DNA of 48,548 bases. Origin: an uncultured Clostridium sp. (GTDB lineage: Bacteria; Bacillota; Clostridia; TANB77; CAG-508). The notes beneath the pieces are model-generated. The model did no database searches. It was not told the origin of the DNA and saw only the letters and a program-made list of their open reading frames with translations. This document shows, piece after piece, positions 1-8,240 of the stretch (position 1 is the stretch's first letter; each line of letters starts with the position of its first letter). Both the position numbers and the translations under genes were made by a program. The DNA lies in contig CANAUI010000001.1 of assembly GCA_947364715.1 (NCBI GenBank), forward strand, positions 65,157 through 113,704, given 5' to 3'.

Positions 1-197
1 AATTTTGTATTTTCTTTTACATATATATCAATACCTGATACATCTTTTTTTGTTACTATATTTACATTTTCTGTTACTTGTCTTTCTATTCCATTTCCAT
101 TTTTTCTAATATTATATGCACCTTTAGTAATATTTTCTAAGTTAGATACTTCTGTTAGAAGTTGTTCATCTATTTTATTTAAGTATTCTGATTCCAT
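1..197 (-). CDS. SufB/SufD-like Fe-S cluster scaffold, N-terminal 65 residues (partial)
   Basis: The ATG at 197 follows a strong AAGGAGG site, and the frame runs off the left edge. The visible N-terminus has the early segments GAYNIRKNG and NVNIVTKKD, followed by a SGIDIYVKE stretch. I recognise this as the start of the SufB/SufD-family protein paired with a SufC-like ATPase in anaerobic Firmicutes and archaea. By family knowledge it is the scaffold on which Fe-S clusters are built, working with the ATPase encoded 110 bp upstream. No SufS, SufU or SufE gene is visible, which fits the minimal two-component SUF-like (SmsCB) arrangement, but the gene continues outside the window. The family call rests on a short stretch and on the operon context. 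Confidence 0.72.
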   Translation of the reverse strand, partial: MESEYLNKIDEQLLTEVSNLENITKGAYNIRKNGNGIERQVTENVNIVTKKDVSGIDIYVKENTK

Positions 198-307
198 CTT
201 GTCCTCCTTTTGTTTAAATTATAGTCTGCTAGTTCCTATTTTTTATATTTATTTTTAAATTAATTTTATCTCTTAATATGTATTGCTTTTACATAAATTC
301 TTATCCA

Positions 308-1015
308 TTAATTCTTTATTCTACAACAACCTATTTCTTTTACTTCTTCTTTTAGTATTTCATCACTTGTACCAATTTTTTGTACTTTTCCTGATTTCAT
401 TAATATAATTTCATCTGCTATTTCTAAAATTCTTTCTTGATGTGATATGATAATAGTTGTCCCTTTTGTTACTTCACTCATTGTTTGAAACACATCTATC
501 AAATTATTGAAGCTCCATAAATCTATTCCTGCTTCTGGCTCATCAAATATTGTCAATTTTGTTTGTCTTAAAGCAACTGTTGCAATTTCTATTCTTTTTA
601 ATTCTCCACCAGATAAAGAGCTATTTACTTCTCTATCTACATATTCTTTAGCACATAACCCAACTTTTGATAATGCATCACAAGCTTCTTTTTTTGTTAT
701 TTGTCTATGTGCAGATATCTTTAATAAATCATATACTGTAATTCCTTTAAACTTAACTGGTTGTTGGAATCCAAAACTAATTCCTAGTTTTGCCCTTTCA
801 TTAATCTCCATATTGGTAATATCTTTTCCATCAAATATAATTTTGCCTGAATCTGGTTTTTCGATTCCAATTATCATTTTTACTAATGTTGATTTACCTG
901 AACCATTTGGTCCTGTAATTGCAATACATTTTCCTAAATCTATTGTTAAATTAATATTGTTTAATATTTTTTTATTTTCTCTTTCAAAGCATATATTTTG
1001 TAATTCTAATATCAT
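308..1015 (-). CDS. SufC-like Fe-S assembly ABC ATPase
   Basis: This 235-aa soluble ABC ATPase has no membrane segment. Walker A (GPNGSGKST) lies near residues 35-43, the signature LSGGE near 135, and Walker B with the D-loop (FDEPEAGIDLWSF) near 156-168. The switch histidine is in IISHQE. The DEPEAGIDLWSF form and the lack of a transporter partner are typical of SufC-type ATPases, which drive Fe-S cluster assembly on a SufB/D scaffold in the cytosol. It sits between a DtxR-like regulator and the SufB/D-like gene on the same strand, so one operon is likely. The start has GGAGGAAAAC directly upstream. The C-terminus carries adjacent cysteines (GCCRIKN). An ordinary transporter ATPase is less likely given the neighbours. 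Confidence 0.85.
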   Translation of the reverse strand: MILELQNICFERENKKILNNINLTIDLGKCIAITGPNGSGKSTLVKMIIGIEKPDSGKIIFDGKDITNMEINERAKLGISFGFQQPVKFKGITVYDLLKISAHRQITKKEACDALSKVGLCAKEYVDREVNSSLSGGELKRIEIATVALRQTKLTIFDEPEAGIDLWSFNNLIDVFQTMSEVTKGTTIIISHQERILEIADEIILMKSGKVQKIGTSDEILKEEVKEIGCCRIKN

Positions 1016-1093
1016 GTTTTCCTCCTATTTGTTTGTATATATTATCTTTTTTATTTCTTTTATATTTACATTAAATTTGTGTAACTTTAAGTT

Positions 1094-1567
1094 TCATATT
1101 TTTTCTTTTTTATCTAATCGATTTTTTATCGTTATTTTTATACAACTCTTACATTTTGGATTATTTTCATCATAGTCACAATCTAACTCTCCTAAATCCA
1201 TTATTTTGCTTATGTATTTTTCTAATTTTTTCGTAGTATTAGGTGACATAGCATGTTTCATAGATTTTGCTTCCTCTTCTGCAGATTTTTCTTCTACATC
1301 TAATATATCTACTAAAAACATTTTTATAATATCTTGTTTTTTTATAATCTCTTTTGCTTTTTCTTCTCCTTGATATGTTAGGTTAATTTCTCCATATACT
1401 TCATATTCAAGTAAATATAAATCTCTTAAATTTTTTATAGCTCTATTAACACTTGGTTTTGTAATTTTTAGTTTTTTTGCTATATCTGTCACTCTAACCT
1501 TATCACTACTTTTTTCTAATATATATATTGTTTTTAAATATTCCTCTTGGGAATTTGTCAATTTCAT
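1094..1567 (-). CDS. DtxR/MntR-family transcriptional regulator with C-terminal Cys cluster
   Basis: This 157-aa protein has an N-terminal winged helix (residues 1-60, with the recognition segment KITKPSVNRAIKNL) and a DtxR-type dimerisation domain (62-125). It lacks the SH3-like third domain of true DtxR. The usual metal-site pattern of Cys/Glu before His in the second domain reads KSMKHAMS here, so only the His is kept. Instead the tail has Cys130, Cys139 and Cys142 (C-x8-C-x2-C). I infer sensing of an Fe-S cluster or thiolate-bound metal. It is the first gene of the Fe-S assembly operon, and an inverted repeat overlapping its start site looks like an autoregulatory operator. AAGGAGA precedes the ATG. 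Confidence 0.82.
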   Translation of the reverse strand: MKLTNSQEEYLKTIYILEKSSDKVRVTDIAKKLKITKPSVNRAIKNLRDLYLLEYEVYGEINLTYQGEEKAKEIIKKQDIIKMFLVDILDVEEKSAEEEAKSMKHAMSPNTTKKLEKYISKIMDLGELDCDYDENNPKCKSCIKITIKNRLDKKEKI

Positions 1568-1578
1568 ATCTTTCTCCT

Positions 1579-1596
1579 TGTTAGTTTATGCTAACA
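1579..1596. promoter_or_regulatory. Putative DtxR-type operator
   Basis: Perfect inverted repeat TGTTAG-N6-CTAACA placed directly downstream of the -10 element and just ahead of the ribosome site of the regulator gene. The TTAG/CTAA half-sites resemble those bound by DtxR-family repressors. Its position would block transcription initiation of the Fe-S assembly operon. Confidence 0.6.
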
Positions 1597-1624
1597 TCTT
1601 ACTATGATTTTATTTTCTTGTCAA
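1596..1624 (-). promoter_or_regulatory. Promoter of the Fe-S assembly operon
   Basis: Minus-strand sigma-A-type promoter with -35 TTGACA (1624-1619), a 17-bp spacer and -10 TAAGAT (1601-1596). It drives the DtxR-like gene and, by spacing, the SufC-like and SufB/D-like genes. The putative operator begins at the last base of the -10. Confidence 0.75.
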
Positions 1625-1646
1625 GTATTTTATATAAATTCTCCCC

Positions 1647-2333
1647 TTATTTGACACAAATTAAATTTTTTATATTTTCATATTTGGCATCACCAATACC
1701 ACTAACCTCTTTTATATCTTCTACATTCTTAAAATTGCCATTTTCCTCTCTATAATTTATTATTTTTAGTGCTGTAGAAGGACCAATTCCTGGTAATGTT
1801 TCTAATTGTGTTTGTGTTGCTATATTGATATTTATTTTTTCATTCTTTTTTTGTTGATTTTGTGTATTTGTTTGTTCTCCTTGAACTATTCCACTTGATG
1901 ATATCATCTCTTTTGAAGTTTTGCCTATTATATCTTCATTTTGATTTTTTTGTTCTATACTTTCTTCTATTGTAGGTATATATATTTTCATCCCATCTTC
2001 TAATTTAAAAGCTAAATTTATACTCTTTATATCTGCATTTTCTTTTAGTCCTCCAGCTTTATCAATTGCTTCTGCTATCCTACTATTTTCTTCTAATTCT
2101 ACAATACCTTCCTTATTTACAGCGCCTGATACATGTACAATTATTTTCATATTTTCCTCTTTTGAATTCTCTTCTGCTTCTTCTATCTTTTCTGTATTTG
2201 TTGTCATATTTTCTTCTATAGAAACAACTGTATCACCTTCTCTAGTATAGATATAGTATAAAAAGGCAATGATAATGATAGAACAAATAACTATAATTAT
2301 TACTTTTTGTTTTTGGTTAAATTTATACATCAT
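1647..2333 (-). CDS. comEA: ComEA-like competence DNA receptor
   Basis: This 228-aa protein has one N-terminal membrane segment (residues 10-28), an acidic linker, an SLBB domain (63-120) and a C-terminal tandem helix-hairpin-helix domain (167-228, with LPGIGPSTALKI and VSGIGDAKYENI). This is the ComEA architecture: a membrane-anchored, outward-facing double-stranded DNA-binding protein that captures DNA for uptake. No comEC lies next to it, so natural competence cannot be concluded. The best ribosome-site-like sequence (AGGAGG) is about 30 nt upstream of the ATG at 2333, farther than for the neighbours, so the start is less certain than the domain call. Confidence 0.85.
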   Translation of the reverse strand: MMYKFNQKQKVIIIVICSIIIIAFLYYIYTREGDTVVSIEENMTTNTEKIEEAEENSKEENMKIIVHVSGAVNKEGIVELEENSRIAEAIDKAGGLKENADIKSINLAFKLEDGMKIYIPTIEESIEQKNQNEDIIGKTSKEMISSSGIVQGEQTNTQNQQKKNEKININIATQTQLETLPGIGPSTALKIINYREENGNFKNVEDIKEVSGIGDAKYENIKNLICVK

Positions 2334-2460
2334 AATTATTGAATATATACTTAGATATATCCTTATTTCCTCCTCTTATAATTAATTTAGGTTTTTTAAC
2401 AGGTTTTACCTATAAACCTTATATACTTATGCAAGAAATATTAACTTTCCAAAGAAATTA

Positions 2461-2612
2461 GGATTGCAAAATTCGACAAAATACTATATAGTATTATATA
2501 TACAACATTTATAACATAGAAAATACTATGAAACTTTTTAGTTTCGCAATCCAAAGTGAAAATAAGATTTTATTTTCAAAGGAAAAATCAATTTTTCTGT
2601 GAAATGTGAGTT
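2461..2612. repeat. Nested inverted repeats upstream of the D,D-carboxypeptidase
   Basis: Lies within the 338-bp gap 2334-2671. An outer pair GGATTGC (2461-2467) / GCAATCC (2546-2552) encloses an ACTATATAGT palindrome and a GAAACT-TTTT-AGTTTC hairpin (2530-2545). Two more hairpins follow: 9-bp arms at 2557-2578, and GAAAAAT-CA-ATTTTTC, which leads into TGTGAAATGTG. The last part resembles the TTTTCTGTGGAATG end of the 109-bp repeats elsewhere in the window. Either a decayed member of that family or a structured leader. No convincing promoter was identified between it and the gene. Confidence 0.55.
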
Positions 2613-2671
2613 ATTTTTTGTTTGATATAAAAAACTAATTTTTTATTTAATCAGAAAGGATTAGATTTAAG

Positions 2672-3919
2672 ATGAAAATACACATAAATAAAATTTTTAT
2701 ACTATCTTTTTTGATATTATCAATATTATTTACAAATTTTAATATTACTTATGCTACAGACGATAATTCAAATATACCAGAAATATCTTCTAAATCAGCC
2801 ATTTTAATTGATAATAAAACAAATCGAGTATTATATGATAAAAATTCAAATGAAAGAATGTTTCCAGCAAGTACTACAAAAATTATAACAGCTATACTTA
2901 TATTGGAAAATTGTAATTTGGATGAAAATGTAATTGCCAGTTATGATGCAGTTGCATCTATTCCAGAAGGTTATGTATCTGCTAAAATTCAAGGTGAAGA
3001 ACAATTTACAATTAGGCAATTATTAGAAATGTTGTTAGTTTACTCTGCAAATGATGCAGCAAATGTGTTGGCAGAGTATGTTGGTGGGTCTGTACAAAGC
3101 TTTGTTTCTATGATGAACACAAAAGTTAACGAATTAGGCTTAACTAATACACATTTTACAAACACTTATGGATTACAAGAAGATAATCATTATACAACAG
3201 CATATGACTTAGCTAAAATTATGCAATATTGTATTCAAAATGATGATTTTAGAAAAATAGCTGGTAGTGTTTCTTGTTCTATACCTGCTACCAATAAATC
3301 AGGTATAAGGTCTTATACATCTACTAACCACTTGATACTTCCTAACAATTCTAACTATTATAGCTATGTAACTGTAGGAAAAACTGGTTTCACAACAGAA
3401 GCTGGAAGTTGTTTAATTTCTTGTGCTTATAAAAATGATATAGAGCTTACTTGTGTTATTTTAGGTGGAGCACTTTCTGATGATAATATTTCTTCAAGAT
3501 TTACAGATAGTGTTACTTTATATGAATATGGATTTAATCAATTTTCTTTGAAAAATATTGCAAATCCTGGTGATATTATTACCACTATAAAAGTACCTAA
3601 TGCTACTTCTGATACAAAATTATTAGATTTAGCTTTTGTAGATAGTATTAATGCATTAATTAACAATTCTGACTTACAAACAAATTACATTCCCAAAATA
3701 GAATTGAATTCAAATATTTCTGCTCCAATTGCAAAAGGTGACATACTTGGAAAAGCTGTTTATACAATTGATGATATTTCTTATGAAGCTGAAATTGTTG
3801 CAACACATAATGTAGAACATTCCCAACTATTTCAATTAATATTACAAATTGGTAGCCTATTTATTGCTTTACTAATTACTTTTGAAATATTTTTTTCGAG
3901 TCGAAAAAAGAATGAATAA
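2672..3919 (+). CDS. D-alanyl-D-alanine carboxypeptidase (low-molecular-weight PBP, DacA/DacF type)
   Basis: This 415-aa S11-family protein has a signal peptide (residues 1-28). The three active-site motifs are S67-T-T-K70, S125-A-N127 and K237-T-G239. A C-terminal beta-rich region is followed by a hydrophobic anchor near residues 385-408 and a basic tail. It removes the terminal D-Ala from peptidoglycan stem peptides on the outer membrane face and so limits cross-linking. AGAAAGGA lies upstream of the ATG, and a strong terminator follows the stop by 17 bp, so it is probably monocistronic. A vegetative DacA and a sporulation DacF cannot be told apart from this sequence. Confidence 0.9.
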   Translation: MKIHINKIFILSFLILSILFTNFNITYATDDNSNIPEISSKSAILIDNKTNRVLYDKNSNERMFPASTTKIITAILILENCNLDENVIASYDAVASIPEGYVSAKIQGEEQFTIRQLLEMLLVYSANDAANVLAEYVGGSVQSFVSMMNTKVNELGLTNTHFTNTYGLQEDNHYTTAYDLAKIMQYCIQNDDFRKIAGSVSCSIPATNKSGIRSYTSTNHLILPNNSNYYSYVTVGKTGFTTEAGSCLISCAYKNDIELTCVILGGALSDDNISSRFTDSVTLYEYGFNQFSLKNIANPGDIITTIKVPNATSDTKLLDLAFVDSINALINNSDLQTNYIPKIELNSNISAPIAKGDILGKAVYTIDDISYEAEIVATHNVEHSQLFQLILQIGSLFIALLITFEIFFSSRKKNE

Positions 3920-3936
3920 TATAAATAATTCTTAAA

Positions 3937-3972
3937 GGCAGACAAGTCAAATAAACTTGTCTGCCCCTTTTT
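3937..3972 (+). terminator. Rho-independent terminator of the carboxypeptidase gene
   Basis: Ten-bp perfect stem GGCAGACAAG / CTTGTCTGCC with a 9-nt loop, followed by CCTTTTTG, starting 17 bp after the stop codon. Confidence 0.88.
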
Positions 3973-4062
3973 GTTCTTCTATATACCAAGACCCAAAGTA
4001 AAAAGTTAAAATTATAGTAATCTTAATGCTTTCCATTTGTTCTTATATATAAAACTTTACAT

Positions 4063-5403
4063 TTAATAATCTTTTCCAAGAATAATAGTTACATCAACTT
4101 TACTAGAACTCCCTCCTGAACTATTATCAGTAATCATTCCTGTTCCTACTGTTTCTTTAATATTATTTATTATATTCGTTGAAATATCTTTCTTGTTAGC
4201 AATTACTGTTTTACTAGTTGAAGTTGTTGTTCCTGTTCTAGAAACATTATATCCTTCTTTTTTCAATTTGTTTATTACTTCCTGAAGTGTTTTGCTATCA
4301 CCAGTCCCATTTAATACTTCTATCTTTATATTTTCTTTTAATGTTGTATTAGAAGTTGTACTTGTATTATCTACTATATTTGTTGTATCATCTGTTACTT
4401 CTTCTGTTGAAGTTTCTGGATAAAATAACTCTTTTACTAGTTGTTCTGTTTCTTCTTTATCAACTACATATATACTAACATGATTTGTTTGATTTAAATT
4501 AGGAACACTTCCTGGTAATGATGCTGTTTGTAAATTTTCTGTACTAAATTCTACAGCATATGGTAAATAATCTTTCAATATATTTAAATTCAAATTAGTA
4601 ATTAAATTTCTACTTGCTATATCTAATATTGAGCCTAATTTTGTTATATTTTCTAACTTTACAGTTTGCTCAATTACTGCTGTGATAAATTCTCTTTGAT
4701 TTCTCATCCTTCCTATATCATTATCACCATATTCTGGAGGAAAACTTGTTTCATCATTATTTTTTCTAAATCTTAAAAGTTCCTCTGCTTTTTGCCCATT
4801 TATTTCTTGTAATCCTTCTTCAAAATGAATGTGTAAATCTTGTGATGTATCATCATAATTCATGGTTGTTGGAACATAATATTCAATTGGTCCAATTGCA
4901 TCTACCAACTCTATTAATGCTTCTGTTTGAACAATTGCATAATATTGTAAATCTAATCCTGTTAATTTATTTACAGCCTCTACTGTTTTCATTGGTTCTC
5001 TTGTCATGTTATAAATTGCATTTATTTTATCAGATGCTAGTGCTCTTTTTGTATTTGTTCCTGTAAAAGAATCTCTTGGTATTGATAATAATACTGCCTT
5101 TTGTGTATTAGGATTATATGATGCTACAATTATTGTATCTGTTAATGCTACTCCTTCTTGGTCTGTACTAACTCCCATTAATAATACTTTAAGTTCTCCT
5201 AGATTTTTTTTAGTATTTTCATCATGTCCTACCACTGTTGCTAACATGCCAGATAAGCCTCCTCCATTTCTATGAACTCTATATGCAAACACACATCCAG
5301 CAATTATTAAAATTAGTAATACAATCAAAAATATCTTTTTCCACATCTTCATTTTATTTTTCTTTTTTGTTTTTTGTCTTCTGTTTGTTCTATTATTATT
5401 CAC
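4063..5403 (-). CDS. LytR-CpsA-Psr (LCP) family wall glycopolymer ligase with LytR_C domain
   Basis: This 446-aa protein has a basic cytoplasmic N-terminus, one membrane segment (residues 23-42) and an extracellular LCP domain (about 72-225). The domain shows DTIIVASYNP, SIPRDSF and the RFRKNN...GRMRNQ motif that binds the pyrophosphate of the lipid-linked substrate. A Ser/Thr-rich linker leads to a LytR_C domain (about 360-446). LCP enzymes transfer teichoic acid or polysaccharide from undecaprenyl carriers to peptidoglycan. The start is a GTG with GGAGTGG 8 nt upstream. It is divergent from the small export gene, each with its own promoter. Confidence 0.9.
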   Translation of the reverse strand: MNNNRTNRRQKTKKKNKMKMWKKIFLIVLLILIIAGCVFAYRVHRNGGGLSGMLATVVGHDENTKKNLGELKVLLMGVSTDQEGVALTDTIIVASYNPNTQKAVLLSIPRDSFTGTNTKRALASDKINAIYNMTREPMKTVEAVNKLTGLDLQYYAIVQTEALIELVDAIGPIEYYVPTTMNYDDTSQDLHIHFEEGLQEINGQKAEELLRFRKNNDETSFPPEYGDNDIGRMRNQREFITAVIEQTVKLENITKLGSILDIASRNLITNLNLNILKDYLPYAVEFSTENLQTASLPGSVPNLNQTNHVSIYVVDKEETEQLVKELFYPETSTEEVTDDTTNIVDNTSTTSNTTLKENIKIEVLNGTGDSKTLQEVINKLKKEGYNVSRTGTTTSTSKTVIANKKDISTNIINNIKETVGTGMITDNSSGGSSSKVDVTIILGKDY

Positions 5404-5434
5404 TTATAATCCACTCCTAAAAAATTATGTAATC

Positions 5435-5463
5435 AGTATAGCAAATATCTTATTAAAAATCAA
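5435..5463 (-). promoter_or_regulatory. Promoter of the LCP gene
   Basis: -35 TTGATT (5463-5458), 17-bp spacer, -10 TATACT (5440-5435) on the minus strand. Confidence 0.65.
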
Positions 5464-5495
5464 CAAATAAAGACAAATTTTATATAAAACATATA

Positions 5496-5524
5496 TAGAC
5501 AATTTTTATATTTTATAGTACAAT
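5496..5524 (+). promoter_or_regulatory. Promoter of the small export protein gene
   Basis: -35 TAGACA (5496-5501), 17-bp spacer, -10 TACAAT (5519-5524), 36 bp before the ATG. Confidence 0.65.
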
Positions 5525-5559
5525 ATCAAAAGATTTAAGAATATAAAAGGAGGAAAAAA

Positions 5560-6060
5560 ATGGCAGAATTACCATTAATAATAAAATATTTATTAACTGC
5601 TTTTGTTGGAATGATACCAATTATTGAATTAAGAGGTGCAATACCTGTAGGTGTATTTACATTTCATTTAAATTACATAGAATCATTTTTATGTAGTTTC
5701 ATAGGAAATATTATTCCTATATATTTTATTATAAAATATATTAGACCTTTATTTGATTTTTTTGGTAGATGGAAACCTTTTAAAATTATTATTGACTGGG
5801 CCTCTGAAAGAGCGACAAAAAAAATTGATGAAAGTGAAAAATTACAAAATTTTGCTGCTTTAGGTTTATTTTTATTTGTTGCCATTCCATTACCTGGAAC
5901 AGGTGCTTGGGTAGGCTCTCTTATTGCAAATTTTTTAGATTTGCCACCAAAAAAAGCAATTCCACCAATCTTAATTGGTGTACTTACAGCAGGTATTATT
6001 GTACTTACTTTAACTGCTATTGCTAATGGGGGAATACAATATCTATTACAAAGAGGTTAA
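5560..6060 (+). CDS. Small multidrug export protein family (COG2426-like) membrane protein
   Basis: This 166-aa polytopic protein has about four hydrophobic segments (near residues 5-25, 40-60, 95-115 and 135-160). It carries the family features PIIELRGAIPVG near the N-terminus and AIPLPGTGAWVGSLIA in the middle, and its length is normal for the family. The group is called small multidrug export protein, but transport has not been well established, so the substrate is unknown. AAAGGAGG sits 7 nt before the ATG. The gene is flanked by its own promoter and a bidirectional terminator. Confidence 0.8.
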   Translation: MAELPLIIKYLLTAFVGMIPIIELRGAIPVGVFTFHLNYIESFLCSFIGNIIPIYFIIKYIRPLFDFFGRWKPFKIIIDWASERATKKIDESEKLQNFAALGLFLFVAIPLPGTGAWVGSLIANFLDLPPKKAIPPILIGVLTAGIIVLTLTAIANGGIQYLLQRG

Positions 6061-6101
6061 AAGTTAAAATCACTTAATTTTATATAACTTTATTAATTAC
6101 A

Positions 6102-6156
6102 AATCAGTTTTTCTGTGGAATGTGTTTTCTTATATAGAAAAATTGATTTTTCTATA
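6102..6156. repeat. Decayed palindromic repeat
   Basis: A TTTTTCTGTGGAATGTG segment like the right part of the 109-bp repeats is followed by a hairpin with 11-bp arms TATAGAAAAAT / ATTTTTCTATA and a 2-nt loop (6133-6156). The core GAAAAATTGATTTTTC is the exact reverse complement of the core at 2582-2597. Confidence 0.55.
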
Positions 6157-6168
6157 CAAAAACAAAAA

Positions 6169-6195
6169 CGACATGATAAAAATATTATCTTGTCG
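6169..6195. terminator. Bidirectional terminator between convergent genes
   Basis: An 11-bp stem with one mismatch (CGACATGATAA / TTATCTTGTCG). Plus-strand tail CTTTTTTTAT, minus-strand tail TTTTTGTTTTTG. It serves the small export gene and the AI-2E-family permease gene. Confidence 0.85.
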
Positions 6196-6214
6196 CTTTT
6201 TTTATACAAATAAA

Positions 6215-7354
6215 TTATGTCACTTTTGTTCTTGCTCTATAATTTATAAAATCATCTAATACTATCTTAATAACTGCAATTACTGGTACTGCTAAGAACA
6301 TTCCTAATATCCCAAAATAGGCACCTCCAAAAGTTACTGCAAATAATACTAATAATGGACTAATTTTTAATGATTTTCCAACAATTTTTGGATTAATGAT
6401 ATTGGCATCAATTTGTTGTAATATAATTACTACTATTAGCATCCATATTGTTTGTGATAAACCACCTGTTATAAATGTAATAATTACTGCAATAGCAGTT
6501 GCGATAATAGCACCAACATATGGTATCATATTAAATAATCCAATAAAAAATCCTAATAATGGTGCATATTTAATTCCCATAATCGTCATAGCAATAGATA
6601 CTAGTATTCCAACAACAATAGCATCCAAAAATTGGCTTGCTATAAATTTAAAGAATATTTCATTTGAATTATTAAAATATCTATCTATATTTTTGTATGT
6701 TTTTTCTTTAAATATAGCTCCAGCTAGTTTTTTAAAAAAGGTTAGTATTTTTCTTCTGTCCATCAATATATATACAGATACAATTACAGCTATAAAAATA
6801 TCTACTATACTAAATATAGCACCAATTGCATTTACTAAATATCCAAATATTACTTCTACATTTAAATATTGTTTGATATCAATATTTTGCAAATTACGAA
6901 TCTCATCCTGAACAATTTGACTTTTTAATATCGAATCTTGTGGTAAATTATTATAGGTCTTTATTGCCTCTTCCATATAATGTGGTATACTACTGATAAA
7001 ATCTGTTATGTTCTCAAAAACAATTGGCAAAATTACAGAACACAATATAGAAATTGCTACTATAATAATCAAATAAACTGTAATAACACCTAATACTCTT
7101 GCTTTTCTTGAAATAAATTTCACCTTAACTTTTCCATACAATTCTTCAAATTTTCTAGATGGCATATATAATAAGTAGGAAATAAATATACCTATTAAAA
7201 ATGGACTAATTACACCAAAAAACCTATTTACTGCCACTAATACATTTTCATAATTATCTAAAATTTTATAAATACAAATTAGTAATACTCCTAAAGTAAA
7301 CCAATATAACCACTTTTTCCAATTTTGTTTTATTTCATTCATAAACTTCTCCAA
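6215..7354 (-). CDS. AI-2E family transporter
   Basis: This 379-aa protein has about eight membrane segments arranged as in the AI-2E/PerM family. Two N-terminal segments (about 17-32 and 42-65) and a third (83-110) precede a soluble loop with amphipathic helices (110-170). A C-terminal hydrophobic block follows, containing MGIKYAPLLGFFIGLFNMIPYVGAIIATA near 255-285. The family includes the AI-2 exporter TqsA and Na+/H+ antiporters, so the substrate cannot be assigned. The ATG follows GGAGAAG and lies only 6 bp after the exonuclease III stop, so the two genes are co-transcribed. Confidence 0.88.
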   Translation of the reverse strand: MEKFMNEIKQNWKKWLYWFTLGVLLICIYKILDNYENVLVAVNRFFGVISPFLIGIFISYLLYMPSRKFEELYGKVKVKFISRKARVLGVITVYLIIIVAISILCSVILPIVFENITDFISSIPHYMEEAIKTYNNLPQDSILKSQIVQDEIRNLQNIDIKQYLNVEVIFGYLVNAIGAIFSIVDIFIAVIVSVYILMDRRKILTFFKKLAGAIFKEKTYKNIDRYFNNSNEIFFKFIASQFLDAIVVGILVSIAMTIMGIKYAPLLGFFIGLFNMIPYVGAIIATAIAVIITFITGGLSQTIWMLIVVIILQQIDANIINPKIVGKSLKISPLLVLFAVTFGGAYFGILGMFLAVPVIAVIKIVLDDFINYRARTKVT

Positions 7355-7360
7355 TCATAC

Positions 7361-8113
7361 TTATTCTATAATTAAACCAACAGGACAATGGTCACTTCCC
7401 ATCACTTCTGGATAAATCATAGCTTCTTTTATTTTATCTTTCATATCTTCTGATACTATAAAATAATCAATTCTCCATCCTACATTTTTTTCTCTTGCTT
7501 TTCCCATATATGACCACCAACTATAACTGTCTGTTTTATCAGGATATAAAAATCTAAATGTATCTACAAATCCCACTTCTAATAATTTTGTCATTTTATC
7601 TCTTTCTTCATTTGTAAAACCTGCATTTCCTCTATTAGATTTCGGATTTTTTAAATCAATCTCTTTATGTGCTACATTTAAGTCACCACACATAATTACT
7701 GGTTTTGTCTTATTTAATTTTAATAAATATTTTCTTATCTCATCTTCCCATATTTGTCTATAATCTAATCTTTCTAATTCTCTTTTGGAATTTGGTGTAT
7801 AAATATTTACCATATAAAATGTTTCAAACTCTAATGTAATTACTCTTCCCTCTTTATCATGTTCTTCAATTCCTATACCATATTTAACATTTATTGGCTC
7901 TTTTTTTGTAAAAATTGCTGTTCCAGAATATCCCTTTTTTTCTGCACTATACCAATAAGATTTATACCCTTCAAAATTCAACTCAATTTGTTCTGGTTGG
8001 CATTTAGTTTCTTGTATACAAAATATATCTGCATCTAAAACATTGAAAATTTCATTAAACCCTTTATTTACACATGCACGTATTCCATTTACATTCCAAG
8101 ATATTAGTTTCAT
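7361..8113 (-). CDS. Exodeoxyribonuclease III / AP endonuclease (ExoA type)
   Basis: This full-length 250-aa protein of the exonuclease-endonuclease-phosphatase fold shows all the catalytic motifs: Asn7 in SWNVNGIR, Glu35 in QETK, Tyr105, Asp144/Asn146 in GDLNVAHKEID, the NRGNAGFT loop (160-167), WRIDYF (213-218) and the terminal GSDHCPV with Asp241/His242. It cuts 5' of abasic sites and has 3' phosphatase/exonuclease activity in base-excision repair. GAGGAGAAGG precedes the ATG. It is the first gene of a pair with the AI-2E-family gene. Confidence 0.95.
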   Translation of the reverse strand: MKLISWNVNGIRACVNKGFNEIFNVLDADIFCIQETKCQPEQIELNFEGYKSYWYSAEKKGYSGTAIFTKKEPINVKYGIGIEEHDKEGRVITLEFETFYMVNIYTPNSKRELERLDYRQIWEDEIRKYLLKLNKTKPVIMCGDLNVAHKEIDLKNPKSNRGNAGFTNEERDKMTKLLEVGFVDTFRFLYPDKTDSYSWWSYMGKAREKNVGWRIDYFIVSEDMKDKIKEAMIYPEVMGSDHCPVGLIIE

Positions 8114-8150
8114 TTACCTTCTCCTCTATTACATTTTTAATTTTGCTATA

Positions 8151-8193
8151 TGCTTTATGTTATAGGAAGTTCGGAGAACTTTCTATAATATAA
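8151..8193. repeat. Dispersed hairpin module (GTTC-GGA-GAAC), copy 1
   Basis: Palindrome TTATAGGAAGTTC / GAACTTTCTATAA around a GGA loop, with one mismatch in the arms. It is preceded by TGCTTTAT and followed by TATAAAA. The same ordered sequence, with small changes, forms the right end of the composite repeat at 16892-16942, so this is a solo copy of that module. Both copies lie next to terminators of minus-strand genes. Confidence 0.7.
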
Positions 8194-8225
8194 AATATAC
8201 TAGAGCCTTTTAACTCTAGTATATT
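8194..8225 (-). terminator. Terminator of the 3D-domain gene
   Basis: A 12-bp stem AATATACTAGAG / CTCTAGTATATT with an 8-nt loop. On the minus strand it ends in a short T run. It starts 15 bp after the stop codon. Confidence 0.75.
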
Positions 8226-8240
8226 ATACTATATATTTTT

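Noticed and set aside
507..1175. Long plus-strand open frame opposite the SufC-like and DtxR-like genes
   Set aside because: It spans two recognisable minus-strand genes, has no ribosome site and encodes low-complexity hydrophobic sequence typical of antisense frames in A+T-rich DNA.
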